From Vibrio pomeroyi (GTDB lineage Bacteria; Pseudomonadota; Gammaproteobacteria; Enterobacterales; Vibrionaceae), in assembly GCA_041879425.1 (NCBI GenBank), contig CP090854.1, positions 992,001-1,056,000 of the forward strand: DNA of 64,000 bases, read 5' to 3'. A program made the position numbers and the translations under genes. Numbering within the stretch: position 1 is the stretch's first letter; the number at the start of each line of letters is the position of its first letter. The notes below the pieces were generated by a model that saw only the letters and a list, made by a program, of their open reading frames with translations, did no database searches and was not told the DNA's origin. Shown piece by piece: positions 54,080 to 62,234 of the stretch.

Positions 54080-55000
54080 TTAAGCGAGGGTTAACCAAGC
54101 TAACGAACCTGTAGAAATCATCACCCACATCGAAGTACCAAACATCAATGGCTTTGGTCCGGCGGCTTTCAGTTTCTCTACAGAGATGCCGCAACCAATC
54201 AAGAACAGACACACAACCAACGCACGCTTAGACACATCAAAGATCCCCTGATACACCATCTCAAACTGTGGCAATAAGTCACTCACCGCGATAGCCGCAC
54301 AATAGAAGAAAATGAAGTAGGGAACGGTAATCTTCTTTTGATCGCTCTTGAAGATCATTGCGCTGACCAAAGCAATTGGGATGATCCAAAGTGCACGTGC
54401 GAGTTTAAGTGTTGTCGCGGTAGTTAGTGCTTCCTCACCATAAGCAGAAGCTGCACCAACAACCGAAGAGGTATCGTGAATCGCGATTGCCGCCCAGGTA
54501 CCGAAAGTCTGTTGGCTTAATTCAAGCGCATGGCCAATCATCGGGAATAAGAACAGCGCCACTGAGTTCAGTACGAATACGGTAGCCAGCGCCAAACCAA
54601 TCTGTTCATCTTCTGCTTTGATGGCTGGAGCTACAGCTGCGATGGCGCTACCACCACAAATAGCGGTGCCAGAAGAGATAAGATAGCCCGTGGTGCGATC
54701 TAGCCCCATGCGTTTCGCTAAGAACCAGCCAATCACTAGCGTGCCGATGATGGTTGTGATGATCAAGCCAATACCGTCGCCTGTTACTGCTAATGCTTTC
54801 TCAAATTGAATACCAAAACCTAAGCCGACAATCGAGTAGGCCAGAAGTTTTTTAGTCAATTTGCCAACCTCTATGTTCTCAGGCACCAAGCCTAAGCTCG
54901 CAAGCAGAAAGCCGATAACCAGTGCAGTAGGGGAGCTTACCCATGGGGTTAAGCAAAATAGAGCAGCAAGATAAAACGGAATGGACTTATTCATTTTCAT
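54080..55000 (-). CDS. YeiH/UPF0324-family membrane transporter
   Basis: This 306-aa integral membrane protein has about ten helices and belongs to the UPF0324 family, annotated as putative sulfate exporter (YeiH). Family motifs include [31 protein letters not shown] (~107-125), [13 protein letters not shown] and [16 protein letters not shown]. coli yeiH is about 349 aa, so this is a shorter member. The start may be ATG 55000 or ATG 54994; neither has a strong ribosome site. No regulator such as YeiE adjoins. The transported substrate is not proven for the family. Confidence 0.88.
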   Translation of the reverse strand: MKMNKSIPFYLAALFCLTPWVSSPTALVIGFLLASLGLVPENIEVGKLTKKLLAYSIVGLGFGIQFEKALAVTGDGIGLIITTIIGTLVIGWFLAKRMGLDRTTGYLISSGTAICGGSAIAAVAPAIKAEDEQIGLALATVFVLNSVALFLFPMIGHALELSQQTFGTWAAIAIHDTSSVVGAASAYGEEALTTATTLKLARALWIIPIALVSAMIFKSDQKKITVPYFIFFYCAAIAVSDLLPQFEMVYQGIFDVSKRALVVCLFLIGCGISVEKLKAAGPKPLMFGTSMWVMISTGSLAWLTLA

Positions 55001-55157
55001 TATATTGTTTTTGTCGTTTCTGGTTATGGCAGCATAGCGAAGACTATACGCTTAACTTAATGATAAGTAAGTCTAAATGAATTGAACAAACGTTAAGAAA
55101 AACTAAACGTTTGTTCATGGCTATGAATTTGGCGTAACAAAGCGTGAGTTTAACGAG

Positions 55158-57032
55158 CTATCGTAGCGATCCACGGAGCTCAGCAACTGATTGACGAAGC
55201 GTCTCGCACGTCGCTTCCTTCGGTGGAATGGGCTCACCAGCTTCAATCTCTAGCTTAGTCCAGAAACGGCTTGGTAGCCCTTTGCATGCTCGTCCTTTGA
55301 AGCGGCTAAAGTAGCTGCCCCAAAGGCCTTTAAGTGCCATTGGAATCACTGGGACAGGAGAGCGTCTAATAATCAGCTCCATGCCACGCATGAACTCTGC
55401 CACTTCACCATCAGAGGTGAGTTTACCTTCAGGGAAGATACACACGATGTGACCTTCATGAAGCGCTTGTTCCACTTCTTTGAAAGCGTTACGAATAGAG
55501 CCACGATTGGTCGCGGAGATTGGAATAACCCCAGCTCTTTTCAAGAAGCGTCGAATCGGCGGTAACTTGGTGTAATCTTCTTCCATCACAAAGCGAATCA
55601 AACGTGGGCAAACCGCACTCAGCAACAATGCATCCATATAACTCACATGATTACAGACGATTAGCGCGCCGCCTTTCTCAGGCAAGTGATGCAGGTTCTT
55701 ATGTTTCACGCGATACATGGTGTGAGTCACCACCCAAGTGAAAAAGCGGAACGCATAGATAGGCACCTGATAAAACAGGTACAGCATCACCAAAGTGTTA
55801 CCCGCCGCCAACAATACAAACAGCTGTGGAATGGAAAGCTCGAGTACACTTAGGCAAACGATGCCTAGTACCGCACTTCCCACCATGAACAGTGAGTTGT
55901 AGATGTTGAGTCCGGCAATCACTTGCGCTCGTTCGTCTGGCTTGGCTCGTAACTGCATCAAGGAGTACAGAGGAACAATAAAGATACCGCCAGATATCCC
56001 AAGAAGTAGCAAGCAAGCAAACAGTGGCCAAAGTTCTGAGTGGGTGACGAATTGGTGGAACGAGCCGAAATCGGGCAGCGATTCAGGAATCGATATCGCC
56101 ATCAATAGGCCAAATACTGAAATCCCCAAGCTGCCCATCGGCACTATGCCAATTTCAATTCGGTGATTGGATAACTTGTCACACGCTAAAGAACCGATGG
56201 CAATGCCTATCGAGAACAGGGCCAATAAAAAGGCGACCGAACTCTCAGTGCCATTTAGGTGCAGCTTAGTGAAGTTAGGGAATTGAGTGAGGTAAGCCGC
56301 GCCAAGGAACCAGAACCAGCTGATAGACATCAGCGCTTGGAAGGTTGGGCGGTCTTTTTTGGCAATCGCAAGTGTTGCTCGGGTTAACTTTACTGGCTGC
56401 CACTTCACTTTCAAATCAGGGGCGTTACTTGGCGCTTCAGGGATAAAGCAGCTTGATACGTAACCAAGAACCGCGAATGACACGATGCACACCGCAGCAA
56501 TAAGCTTAGCGCCTTCTTCTGAAGCAATAATGCCAGCACCAAGAGTACCAATCAGAATCGCTAGGAATGTACCGGTCTCAACCAGAGCATTGCCAGAAAC
56601 GAGCTCTTTTGTCTTTAGTTGTTGTGGAAGTAGGGCGTATTTCACTGGGCCAAAGAAGGCACTTTGTGTCCCCATCAGAAACAGCAGTAACAGCAATATT
56701 CCGTAGCTTTCATAGATAAATCCGATCGCACCCAGTGACATGATCACCACTTCAAGGAGCTTAACTTTTCGGATAAACCCAGATTTTTCGTATTTATCAG
56801 CCAGTACACCGGCCAAAGCAGAAAATAGGAAGAAGGGCAGAATAAACAGGCCTGCAGCCAAATTTATGAATAAATTACTGGAGATAGGCAGCGTGTCTAC
56901 GCTTGCGAAAGCAACAAACAGTAACAGAACATTTTTGAAGATGTTGTCATTAAAGGCTCCCAGAAATTGGGTAATAAAGTAGGGTAGGAACCTTTTTTGC
57001 GTTAACAGCGAAGATTGGCTGCTGTTGTTCAT
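55158..57032 (-). CDS. MFS transporter fused to a PlsC-type acyltransferase (LplT-PlsC-like)
   Basis: This 624-aa protein joins a 12-helix MFS permease of the LplT type (~1-420; FITQFLGAFNDNIFKN, GTQSAFFGPVKYALLPQ) to a PlsC acyltransferase domain. The latter has NHVSYMDALLL (HX4D, ~461), RGSIRNAF and FPEGKLTSDG (~535). LplT flips lysophospholipids inward and Aas re-acylates them. Here the acyl-ACP synthetase domain of Aas is missing, so acyl donor must come from acyl-CoA or a separate enzyme. It follows a TetR regulator by 17 bp, with AAGGAAAGAGA as ribosome site, and the two form one operon. Confidence 0.9.
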   Translation of the reverse strand: MNNSSQSSLLTQKRFLPYFITQFLGAFNDNIFKNVLLLFVAFASVDTLPISSNLFINLAAGLFILPFFLFSALAGVLADKYEKSGFIRKVKLLEVVIMSLGAIGFIYESYGILLLLLFLMGTQSAFFGPVKYALLPQQLKTKELVSGNALVETGTFLAILIGTLGAGIIASEEGAKLIAAVCIVSFAVLGYVSSCFIPEAPSNAPDLKVKWQPVKLTRATLAIAKKDRPTFQALMSISWFWFLGAAYLTQFPNFTKLHLNGTESSVAFLLALFSIGIAIGSLACDKLSNHRIEIGIVPMGSLGISVFGLLMAISIPESLPDFGSFHQFVTHSELWPLFACLLLLGISGGIFIVPLYSLMQLRAKPDERAQVIAGLNIYNSLFMVGSAVLGIVCLSVLELSIPQLFVLLAAGNTLVMLYLFYQVPIYAFRFFTWVVTHTMYRVKHKNLHHLPEKGGALIVCNHVSYMDALLLSAVCPRLIRFVMEEDYTKLPPIRRFLKRAGVIPISATNRGSIRNAFKEVEQALHEGHIVCIFPEGKLTSDGEVAEFMRGMELIIRRSPVPVIPMALKGLWGSYFSRFKGRACKGLPSRFWTKLEIEAGEPIPPKEATCETLRQSVAELRGSLR

Positions 57033-57049
57033 TCTCTTTCCTTGGATGC

Positions 57050-57640
57050 TTACCAGTTGGTTAGGTAGTTTGAGACTAGGTTATTGATCAGTTCTTTACC
57101 ATCGATAGGCTCAGAAGCAAAAAACTTATCATCAACGCTAAGTAGAGTAATTCCATGTACTCCAGACCATAATACACGGCTGGCTTTAACGACTTCGCTT
57201 TCTGTATGTTCAGGAGCAATAGCCACCAGAAGCTGCTCAAGCATACCGGTCATTTTATCGATACGGTTCGATTGCCATTCAGGAAGGTTTTCACCGTTCA
57301 TGTTGTGCTCAAAAATAAGCTGCCAACGGTGAGGGTGTTTCTGTGCAAAGTCATGGTAGCAGTAAGCAAGGTTGAATAGAGCTTGTTGAGGATTGCTCGA
57401 TTGTTCAACTGCGGCTGCTGATTCAGACGCCAGTTCATCTAATGTTTGAGCAACAACGTGCAATAGCAGTAGGTTGTAGTTGCCGAATACATTCACCAAT
57501 GTACTAGGAACGTAACCAATCATATTGGCAATTTTACGTAGACTTAACTCGTGATAAGAGTGCTGGTCTAAAAAGTTTGTCACTGTCTTTAAAGTCAGCT
57601 GAACTAATTGTTCTCGAGTGTGATCGTTTCTGCGTGCCAT
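57050..57640 (-). CDS. TetR-family transcriptional regulator
   Basis: This 196-aa regulator has an N-terminal TetR helix-turn-helix (~28-52; LSLRKIANMIGYVPSTLVNVF) and a C-terminal ligand domain with HRWQLIFEHNMNG and VLWSGVHGITLLS, a WHG-type effector region. It is co-transcribed with the MFS-acyltransferase gene, so it probably represses this operon in response to a lipid or hydrophobic ligand; this is inference. The N-terminal MARRNDHTREQLVQL supports the chosen ATG. The promoter must lie in the ~200-bp gap to the divergent Tim44-domain gene. Confidence 0.9.
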   Translation of the reverse strand: MARRNDHTREQLVQLTLKTVTNFLDQHSYHELSLRKIANMIGYVPSTLVNVFGNYNLLLLHVVAQTLDELASESAAAVEQSSNPQQALFNLAYCYHDFAQKHPHRWQLIFEHNMNGENLPEWQSNRIDKMTGMLEQLLVAIAPEHTESEVVKASRVLWSGVHGITLLSVDDKFFASEPIDGKELINNLVSNYLTNW

Positions 57641-57837
57641 GATTAGTTTCTAGTAAATGAACATCGTTCAATATTTTAATGCCCTCCCCGATAGCCGTCA
57701 ATCCTTCCGCTAATTAAGTAACCAATTAATAGCCGCAATATTATGATACATGTGTAAACACCGTGAATATTTCATTGTTCTTTGTTAACGAGTATGATTA
57801 AGGTGTCGAAAGATAAAGAAACCTATAAAGGATAATA

Positions 57838-58749
57838 ATGAAACGATTTTTCTCACTAGTCGCGATCCTGTTGGTAACAGTCGCGGTGACGCCAATCGCG
57901 GAAGCGAAAAAGTTTGGTGGTGGTAAGTCATTTGGCAAAAGCTTTAAAACGGCTCCAGCACCAAAACAACAAAATACGAATTCGATCCGTCAAGATCAAA
58001 CGGGTAAGAACACAGCGGCTAACTCTAGCAAGAAAGGCCTCATGGGCGGTCTGCTAGGTGGTCTACTTGCTGGTGGTCTATTAGCGGCGTTCTTTGGTGG
58101 CGCATTTGAAGGTATCCAGTTCATGGATATTCTGATTATGGGTCTGATCGCTTTCCTAGCGTTTAAATTCCTACGCGGAATGTTGGGTGCTAAGCAGGGC
58201 TCTATGAATCAGCAGAATGCACGTGGTCAACAGCCAGCATTCGGCGGCATGGGTCAGAACAAGTTTGAACAGCCAAAGCAGCAACAGCCAAACGTTCATA
58301 ACTTCGAGCAAGCACAACCTCAATCACAAGGTACTGCTGGTGGTTTCGGTTTTGGTGCACAAAGCGATGTTCCACATAACTACCCACCAGGCTTTGATCA
58401 AGCGGCCTTCATCAATGGCTCTCGTGAGCACTACCGTACACTGCAAGGTGCATGGAACCACAACGAGTTAAACACGATTGAAGAGTACGTGTCTCCAAGC
58501 CTGTTTGAAGACCTAAAAGCTGAGCGTAACAAGCTAGATGGTGATCAGCACACAGACGTAATGTACGTTGATGCTGAAATCGTTCGTGCTGACCACGATG
58601 GTAGCAAAGCACAACTAAGCCTACAGTTTAGTGGTCGTTACCGTGATACAGCGGATGGCATCGAAGAAGATATCATTGATATCTGGCACTTAGAGCGCGA
58701 TCTAACTACTGACAATGCGCCTTGGCTAATTGTTGGTATTCAAGGTTAA
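57838..58749 (+). CDS. Tim44-like domain membrane protein
   Basis: This 303-aa protein has a signal peptide or first helix (~1-23, ending AEAKK), a Gly/Lys/Phe-rich low-complexity stretch (FGGGKSFGKSF), and a very Gly/Leu-rich hydrophobic region (~65-115). A Gln/Pro/Gly-rich linker leads to a C-terminal Tim44-like domain (~180-303; QAAFINGSREHYRTLQGAWN, LEEYVSPS-like and DIWHLERDL). Such proteins are common in Proteobacteria and are annotated Tim44-like by fold; their role is unknown. AAGGAT lies six bases before the ATG. It is monocistronic with a strong terminator. Confidence 0.88.
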   Translation: MKRFFSLVAILLVTVAVTPIAEAKKFGGGKSFGKSFKTAPAPKQQNTNSIRQDQTGKNTAANSSKKGLMGGLLGGLLAGGLLAAFFGGAFEGIQFMDILIMGLIAFLAFKFLRGMLGAKQGSMNQQNARGQQPAFGGMGQNKFEQPKQQQPNVHNFEQAQPQSQGTAGGFGFGAQSDVPHNYPPGFDQAAFINGSREHYRTLQGAWNHNELNTIEEYVSPSLFEDLKAERNKLDGDQHTDVMYVDAEIVRADHDGSKAQLSLQFSGRYRDTADGIEEDIIDIWHLERDLTTDNAPWLIVGIQG

Positions 58750-58798
58750 TCTCGATAGTTAACCAAAAATGAGTTAACGAGATATTACTTTGATTATT

Positions 58799-58835
58799 GA
58801 AGCCCCTGCGGAGAAATCTGTAGGGGCTTTTTTGT
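58799..58835 (+). terminator. Terminator after the Tim44-domain gene
   Basis: AGCCCCTGC... pairs with ...TGTAGGGGCT, followed by TTTTTTG, 50 bp after the stop codon. Confidence 0.85.
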
Positions 58836-59051
58836 GTCCGGTTGTTTGGAACTGTAAATTTTAAGAAGGGCGTTTACCTTCGGCTTACAGAAGATGCGGT
58901 TCTGTCGATATTCGCGTTGGTAGAAAACGGTATCATCACGACAATTATTTAGAGTGATACTTTGCGCTAATGGTGAGTTAGGCTGAACGCAAGTTACTCA
59001 TTCTATTTAGATATTCAATAGGGGTATTTAACTAAGATAGGGGTGTTAATC

Positions 59052-59210
59052 GTGACTACTGAGTTTTTCGAGCCGATACTAGAGCCTGAAATACCACTAC
59101 AGCAGAAACAACAAATAGCGGGTGAGTGTGAGGAGCATGTATCTACAAACTGCTTAGGTTGCGCTGCTTACTTGGTATGTGAACGCCACATGGAAGTCTG
59201 GAGAGACTGA
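59052..59210 (+). CDS. Putative small Cys-rich protein (52 aa)
   Basis: A 52-aa ORF starts at GTG 59052, with AGGGG eight bases upstream, and ends at TGA 59208. The C-terminal half has Cys and His spaced as CEEH, then CLGCAAYLVCERHM, which could bind a metal. The N-terminal half is acidic and Gln-rich. I do not recognise it. It lies in the ~650-bp gap between the Tim44-domain gene and the tRNA array. The ribosome site and the Cys/His pattern support it; the GTG start and short length leave doubt. Confidence 0.45.
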   Translation: MTTEFFEPILEPEIPLQQKQQIAGECEEHVSTNCLGCAAYLVCERHMEVWRD

Positions 59211-59342
59211 GCACTCAGTGATCTTTAAGAGATTCAATCTTGTTGTGAGATCTACGGATAGATGTTTGAAGTGTTGAACTTAGACAGAAGTGCTTTCAAG
59301 CTTAGCCTTAATAGGGCAGAGCTTACCAATAAAGCGTTCAGA

Positions 59343-59377
59343 AACGAAAAAAGCCAACTCAATGAGTTGGCTTTTCG
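59343..59377 (-). terminator. Terminator of the tRNA-Tyr array
   Basis: AAAAGCCAACTCA and TGAGTTGGCTTTT form a perfect 13-bp stem. On the minus strand it runs into TTTTTTCG. It lies 22 bp past the last tRNA and closes the array transcript. Confidence 0.9.
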
Positions 59378-59398
59378 ATTTTCCGATTAAGGAGAATA

Positions 59399-59483
<85 letters not shown>

Positions 59484-59585
59484 AGGGTGTGTCTTACTCT
59501 TCACAAAGTAAGCCTAAATTGATGTTTTCCCATAAGCCCATCAATCAGGTTGTTCTCTAAACTCTCGAAAGAGGTAAGAAGAATA

Positions 59586-59670
<85 letters not shown>

Positions 59671-59772
59671 AGGGTGTGTCTTACTCTTCACAAAGTAAGC
59701 CTAAATTGATGTTTTCCCATAAGCCCATCAACTAGGTTGTTCTCTTAACTCTCGAAAGAGGTAAGAAGAATA

Positions 59773-59857
<85 letters not shown>

Positions 59858-59959
59858 AGGGTGTGTCTTACTCTTCACAAAGTAAGCCTAAATTGATGTT
59901 TTCCCATAAGCCCATCAACTAGGTTGTTCTCTTAACTCTCGAAAGAGGTAAGAAGAATA

Positions 59960-60044
<85 letters not shown>

Positions 60045-60146
60045 AGGGTGTGTCTTACTCTTCACAAAGTAAGCCTAAATTGATGTTTTCCCATAAGCCC
60101 ATCAACTAGGTTGTTCTCTTAACTCTCGAAAGAGGTAAGAAGAATA

Positions 60147-60231
<85 letters not shown>

Positions 60232-60333
60232 AGGGTGTGTCTTACTCTTCACAAAGTAAGCCTAAATTGATGTTTTCCCATAAGCCCATCAATCAGGTTG
60301 TTCTCTTAACTCTTAAAAGAGGTAAGAAGAATA

Positions 60334-60418
<85 letters not shown>

Positions 60419-60521
60419 AGGGTGTGTCTTACTCTTCACAAAGTAAGCCTAAATTGATGTTTTCCCATAAGCCCATCAATCAGGTTGTTCTCTTAACTCT
60501 TAAAAGAGGTAAGAAGAAATA

Positions 60522-60606
<85 letters not shown>

Positions 60607-60682
60607 AGGGTGTTTTTTCCTAACTCATAATGGATAGGCTAAAGAGATGTTTTTCCCAACGCATCTCTCAAGTGCGGAGCGC

Positions 60683-60710
60683 ATCATAGCAAACACGTTA
60701 AACGTGTAAA
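60683..60710 (-). promoter_or_regulatory. Promoter of the tRNA-Tyr array
   Basis: On the minus strand TTTACA and TATGAT are 16 bp apart, followed by the GC-rich discriminator GCGCTCCGC. Transcription would start near 60676, about 70 nt before the first tRNA. A GC-rich discriminator is typical of stable-RNA promoters under stringent control. Confidence 0.8.
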
Positions 60711-60970
60711 GGGTTTTTCTTATGGTTTTGTGTTAAATGCTGCCTTTTTGGGCAAAGATGGCGAAAAGTACGCATATTGCTCGTGAAGTGAACATCTGTA
60801 CTAAGGTTTACGTACTGAGGGGTAACACCTTGAGGTGATTGGCTTTCTGTATTGTGTTCAATGTGTCTAAAGCGTGATGAAACGTAAATGGAATTTAATC
60901 TAGATTTACACTTCTTGACGTTACAGTATTCATTAGTTGATAGAATACGGTTAATTTCATTTATAGATAA

Positions 60971-61137
60971 TAATACCAATCGTAGTAAATCCAGGTGTCA
61001 TCCTAGCTTGTTAAAATGCTCGATAACGGCGTTAGAATTTTTGATTGTAGAATAACTACTTATCGAAAATCCTGTCTTGTTCTCAAGCCTTTTTCCTACG
61101 CTATTTCTGACCACTTGCTCACTGTGATTGGTATAAC
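60971..61137. repeat. Inverted-repeat-bounded element (MITE-like)
   Basis: ATACCAATC at the left (60973-60981) and GATTGGTAT at the right (61126-61134) are perfect 9-bp inverted repeats, extending imperfectly to ~16 bp (AGT and A also match). They bound ~165 bp without an ORF but with internal CGATAA/TTATCG pairing. It sits just before the efflux adaptor gene, within its likely promoter region. Confidence 0.5.
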
Positions 61138-61157
61138 CTTACTTGCAGACCATTATT

Positions 61158-62234
61158 ATGAAGCATAAATCTGTTATAACCCTGCTTAGCTTGTCTATTC
61201 TTATGGCGTCTCCAGCCGCACTTGCTAAACGAATGGGCCCTAGCACTGTCACTGTTGTTACTGAGCAGGTTGATATTCACCAAGTTAGCCAATCTCTTTC
61301 TTTGGTCGGTAAGTTAGAAGCCGAACAATCTGTAATGATCACTTCTGAAGTGGCTGGCCGAGTCGACTCTATCAAGATCAAAGCGAACCAAGATGTCACC
61401 AAAGGACAGATGTTGGTTCAGCTAGACGACGACAAAGCGAAAGCAGCCGTCGCAGAAGCTCAAGCATATCTAAAAGACGAACAACGTAAGCTAGCGGAAT
61501 TTCAACGCCTAGTGAAACGTAACGCGATCACTCAAACGGAAATCGATGCACAGAAAACCAATGTTGAAATTGCAAATGCTCGTTTAGCTGCGGCAAATGC
61601 CAACCTAAAAGATCTGCACATTAGCGCGCCTTTCTCTGGCACGGTCGGTTTTATCGACTTTAGCCGAGGCAAAATGGTGACATCAGGTACTGAACTGGTG
61701 ACTCTAGATGATCTGTCTGTGATGCAGCTAGACCTTCAAATCCCTGAGCGTTACCTTTCGAAACTGTCTAAAGGCATGACAGTAACGGCTCGCACCAGTG
61801 CGTGGGGTGATACTCAGTTTACCGGTACAGTGGTTGGCATTGATTCTCGTATCAACGCTGAAACCCTGAACCTGCGAGTTCGAATTCACTTCGACAACAA
61901 TAACGATTACCTAAAGCCAGGCATGTTAGTGGCAGCGGATATGGACTTCCCACCAGTGGAAGCGCCAATCATTCCAGTTCAAGCGCTTGAGTATTCAGGT
62001 ACGAAGCGTTTCGTTTATGTTATTGACGAAGATAACAAAGCGACTCGTACCGAAGTTTTCCTTGGCGCACGTATCGATAACGAAGTTGTGATCGAAAAGG
62101 GCATCGAGATTGGCCAGAAAATCGTTGTGCAAGGCATTGTGAATATGCGTGACGGTGTGTTGGTTCAAGAGCTCGCTGTTAATCGCCCTGCGGATGCCGC
62201 AAGCGATAAAAAAGCACAAGAAGGTGCTAACTAA
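61158..62234 (+). CDS. RND efflux periplasmic adaptor (membrane fusion protein)
   Basis: This 358-aa adaptor links an RND pump in the inner membrane to an outer-membrane channel. A signal peptide (~1-22, ending ALAK) precedes the barrel-sandwich domain (LVGKLEAEQSVMITSEVAGRV-type start), a helical hairpin (~90-145; KAAVAEAQAYLKDEQRK), and beta-barrel and membrane-proximal domains (DLQIPERYLSKLSKGM, LKPGMLVAADM). The ATG at 61158 begins MKHKSVITLL; a TTG five codons upstream is not needed. The stop overlaps the pump ATG by one base (TAATG). Substrates cannot be read from sequence. Confidence 0.92.
   Translation: MKHKSVITLLSLSILMASPAALAKRMGPSTVTVVTEQVDIHQVSQSLSLVGKLEAEQSVMITSEVAGRVDSIKIKANQDVTKGQMLVQLDDDKAKAAVAEAQAYLKDEQRKLAEFQRLVKRNAITQTEIDAQKTNVEIANARLAAANANLKDLHISAPFSGTVGFIDFSRGKMVTSGTELVTLDDLSVMQLDLQIPERYLSKLSKGMTVTARTSAWGDTQFTGTVVGIDSRINAETLNLRVRIHFDNNNDYLKPGMLVAADMDFPPVEAPIIPVQALEYSGTKRFVYVIDEDNKATRTEVFLGARIDNEVVIEKGIEIGQKIVVQGIVNMRDGVLVQELAVNRPADAASDKKAQEGAN

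Noticed and set aside
60698..60979. 93-aa minus-strand ORF upstream of the tRNA array
   Set aside because: It runs over the array promoter, has no ribosome site and no recognisable features.
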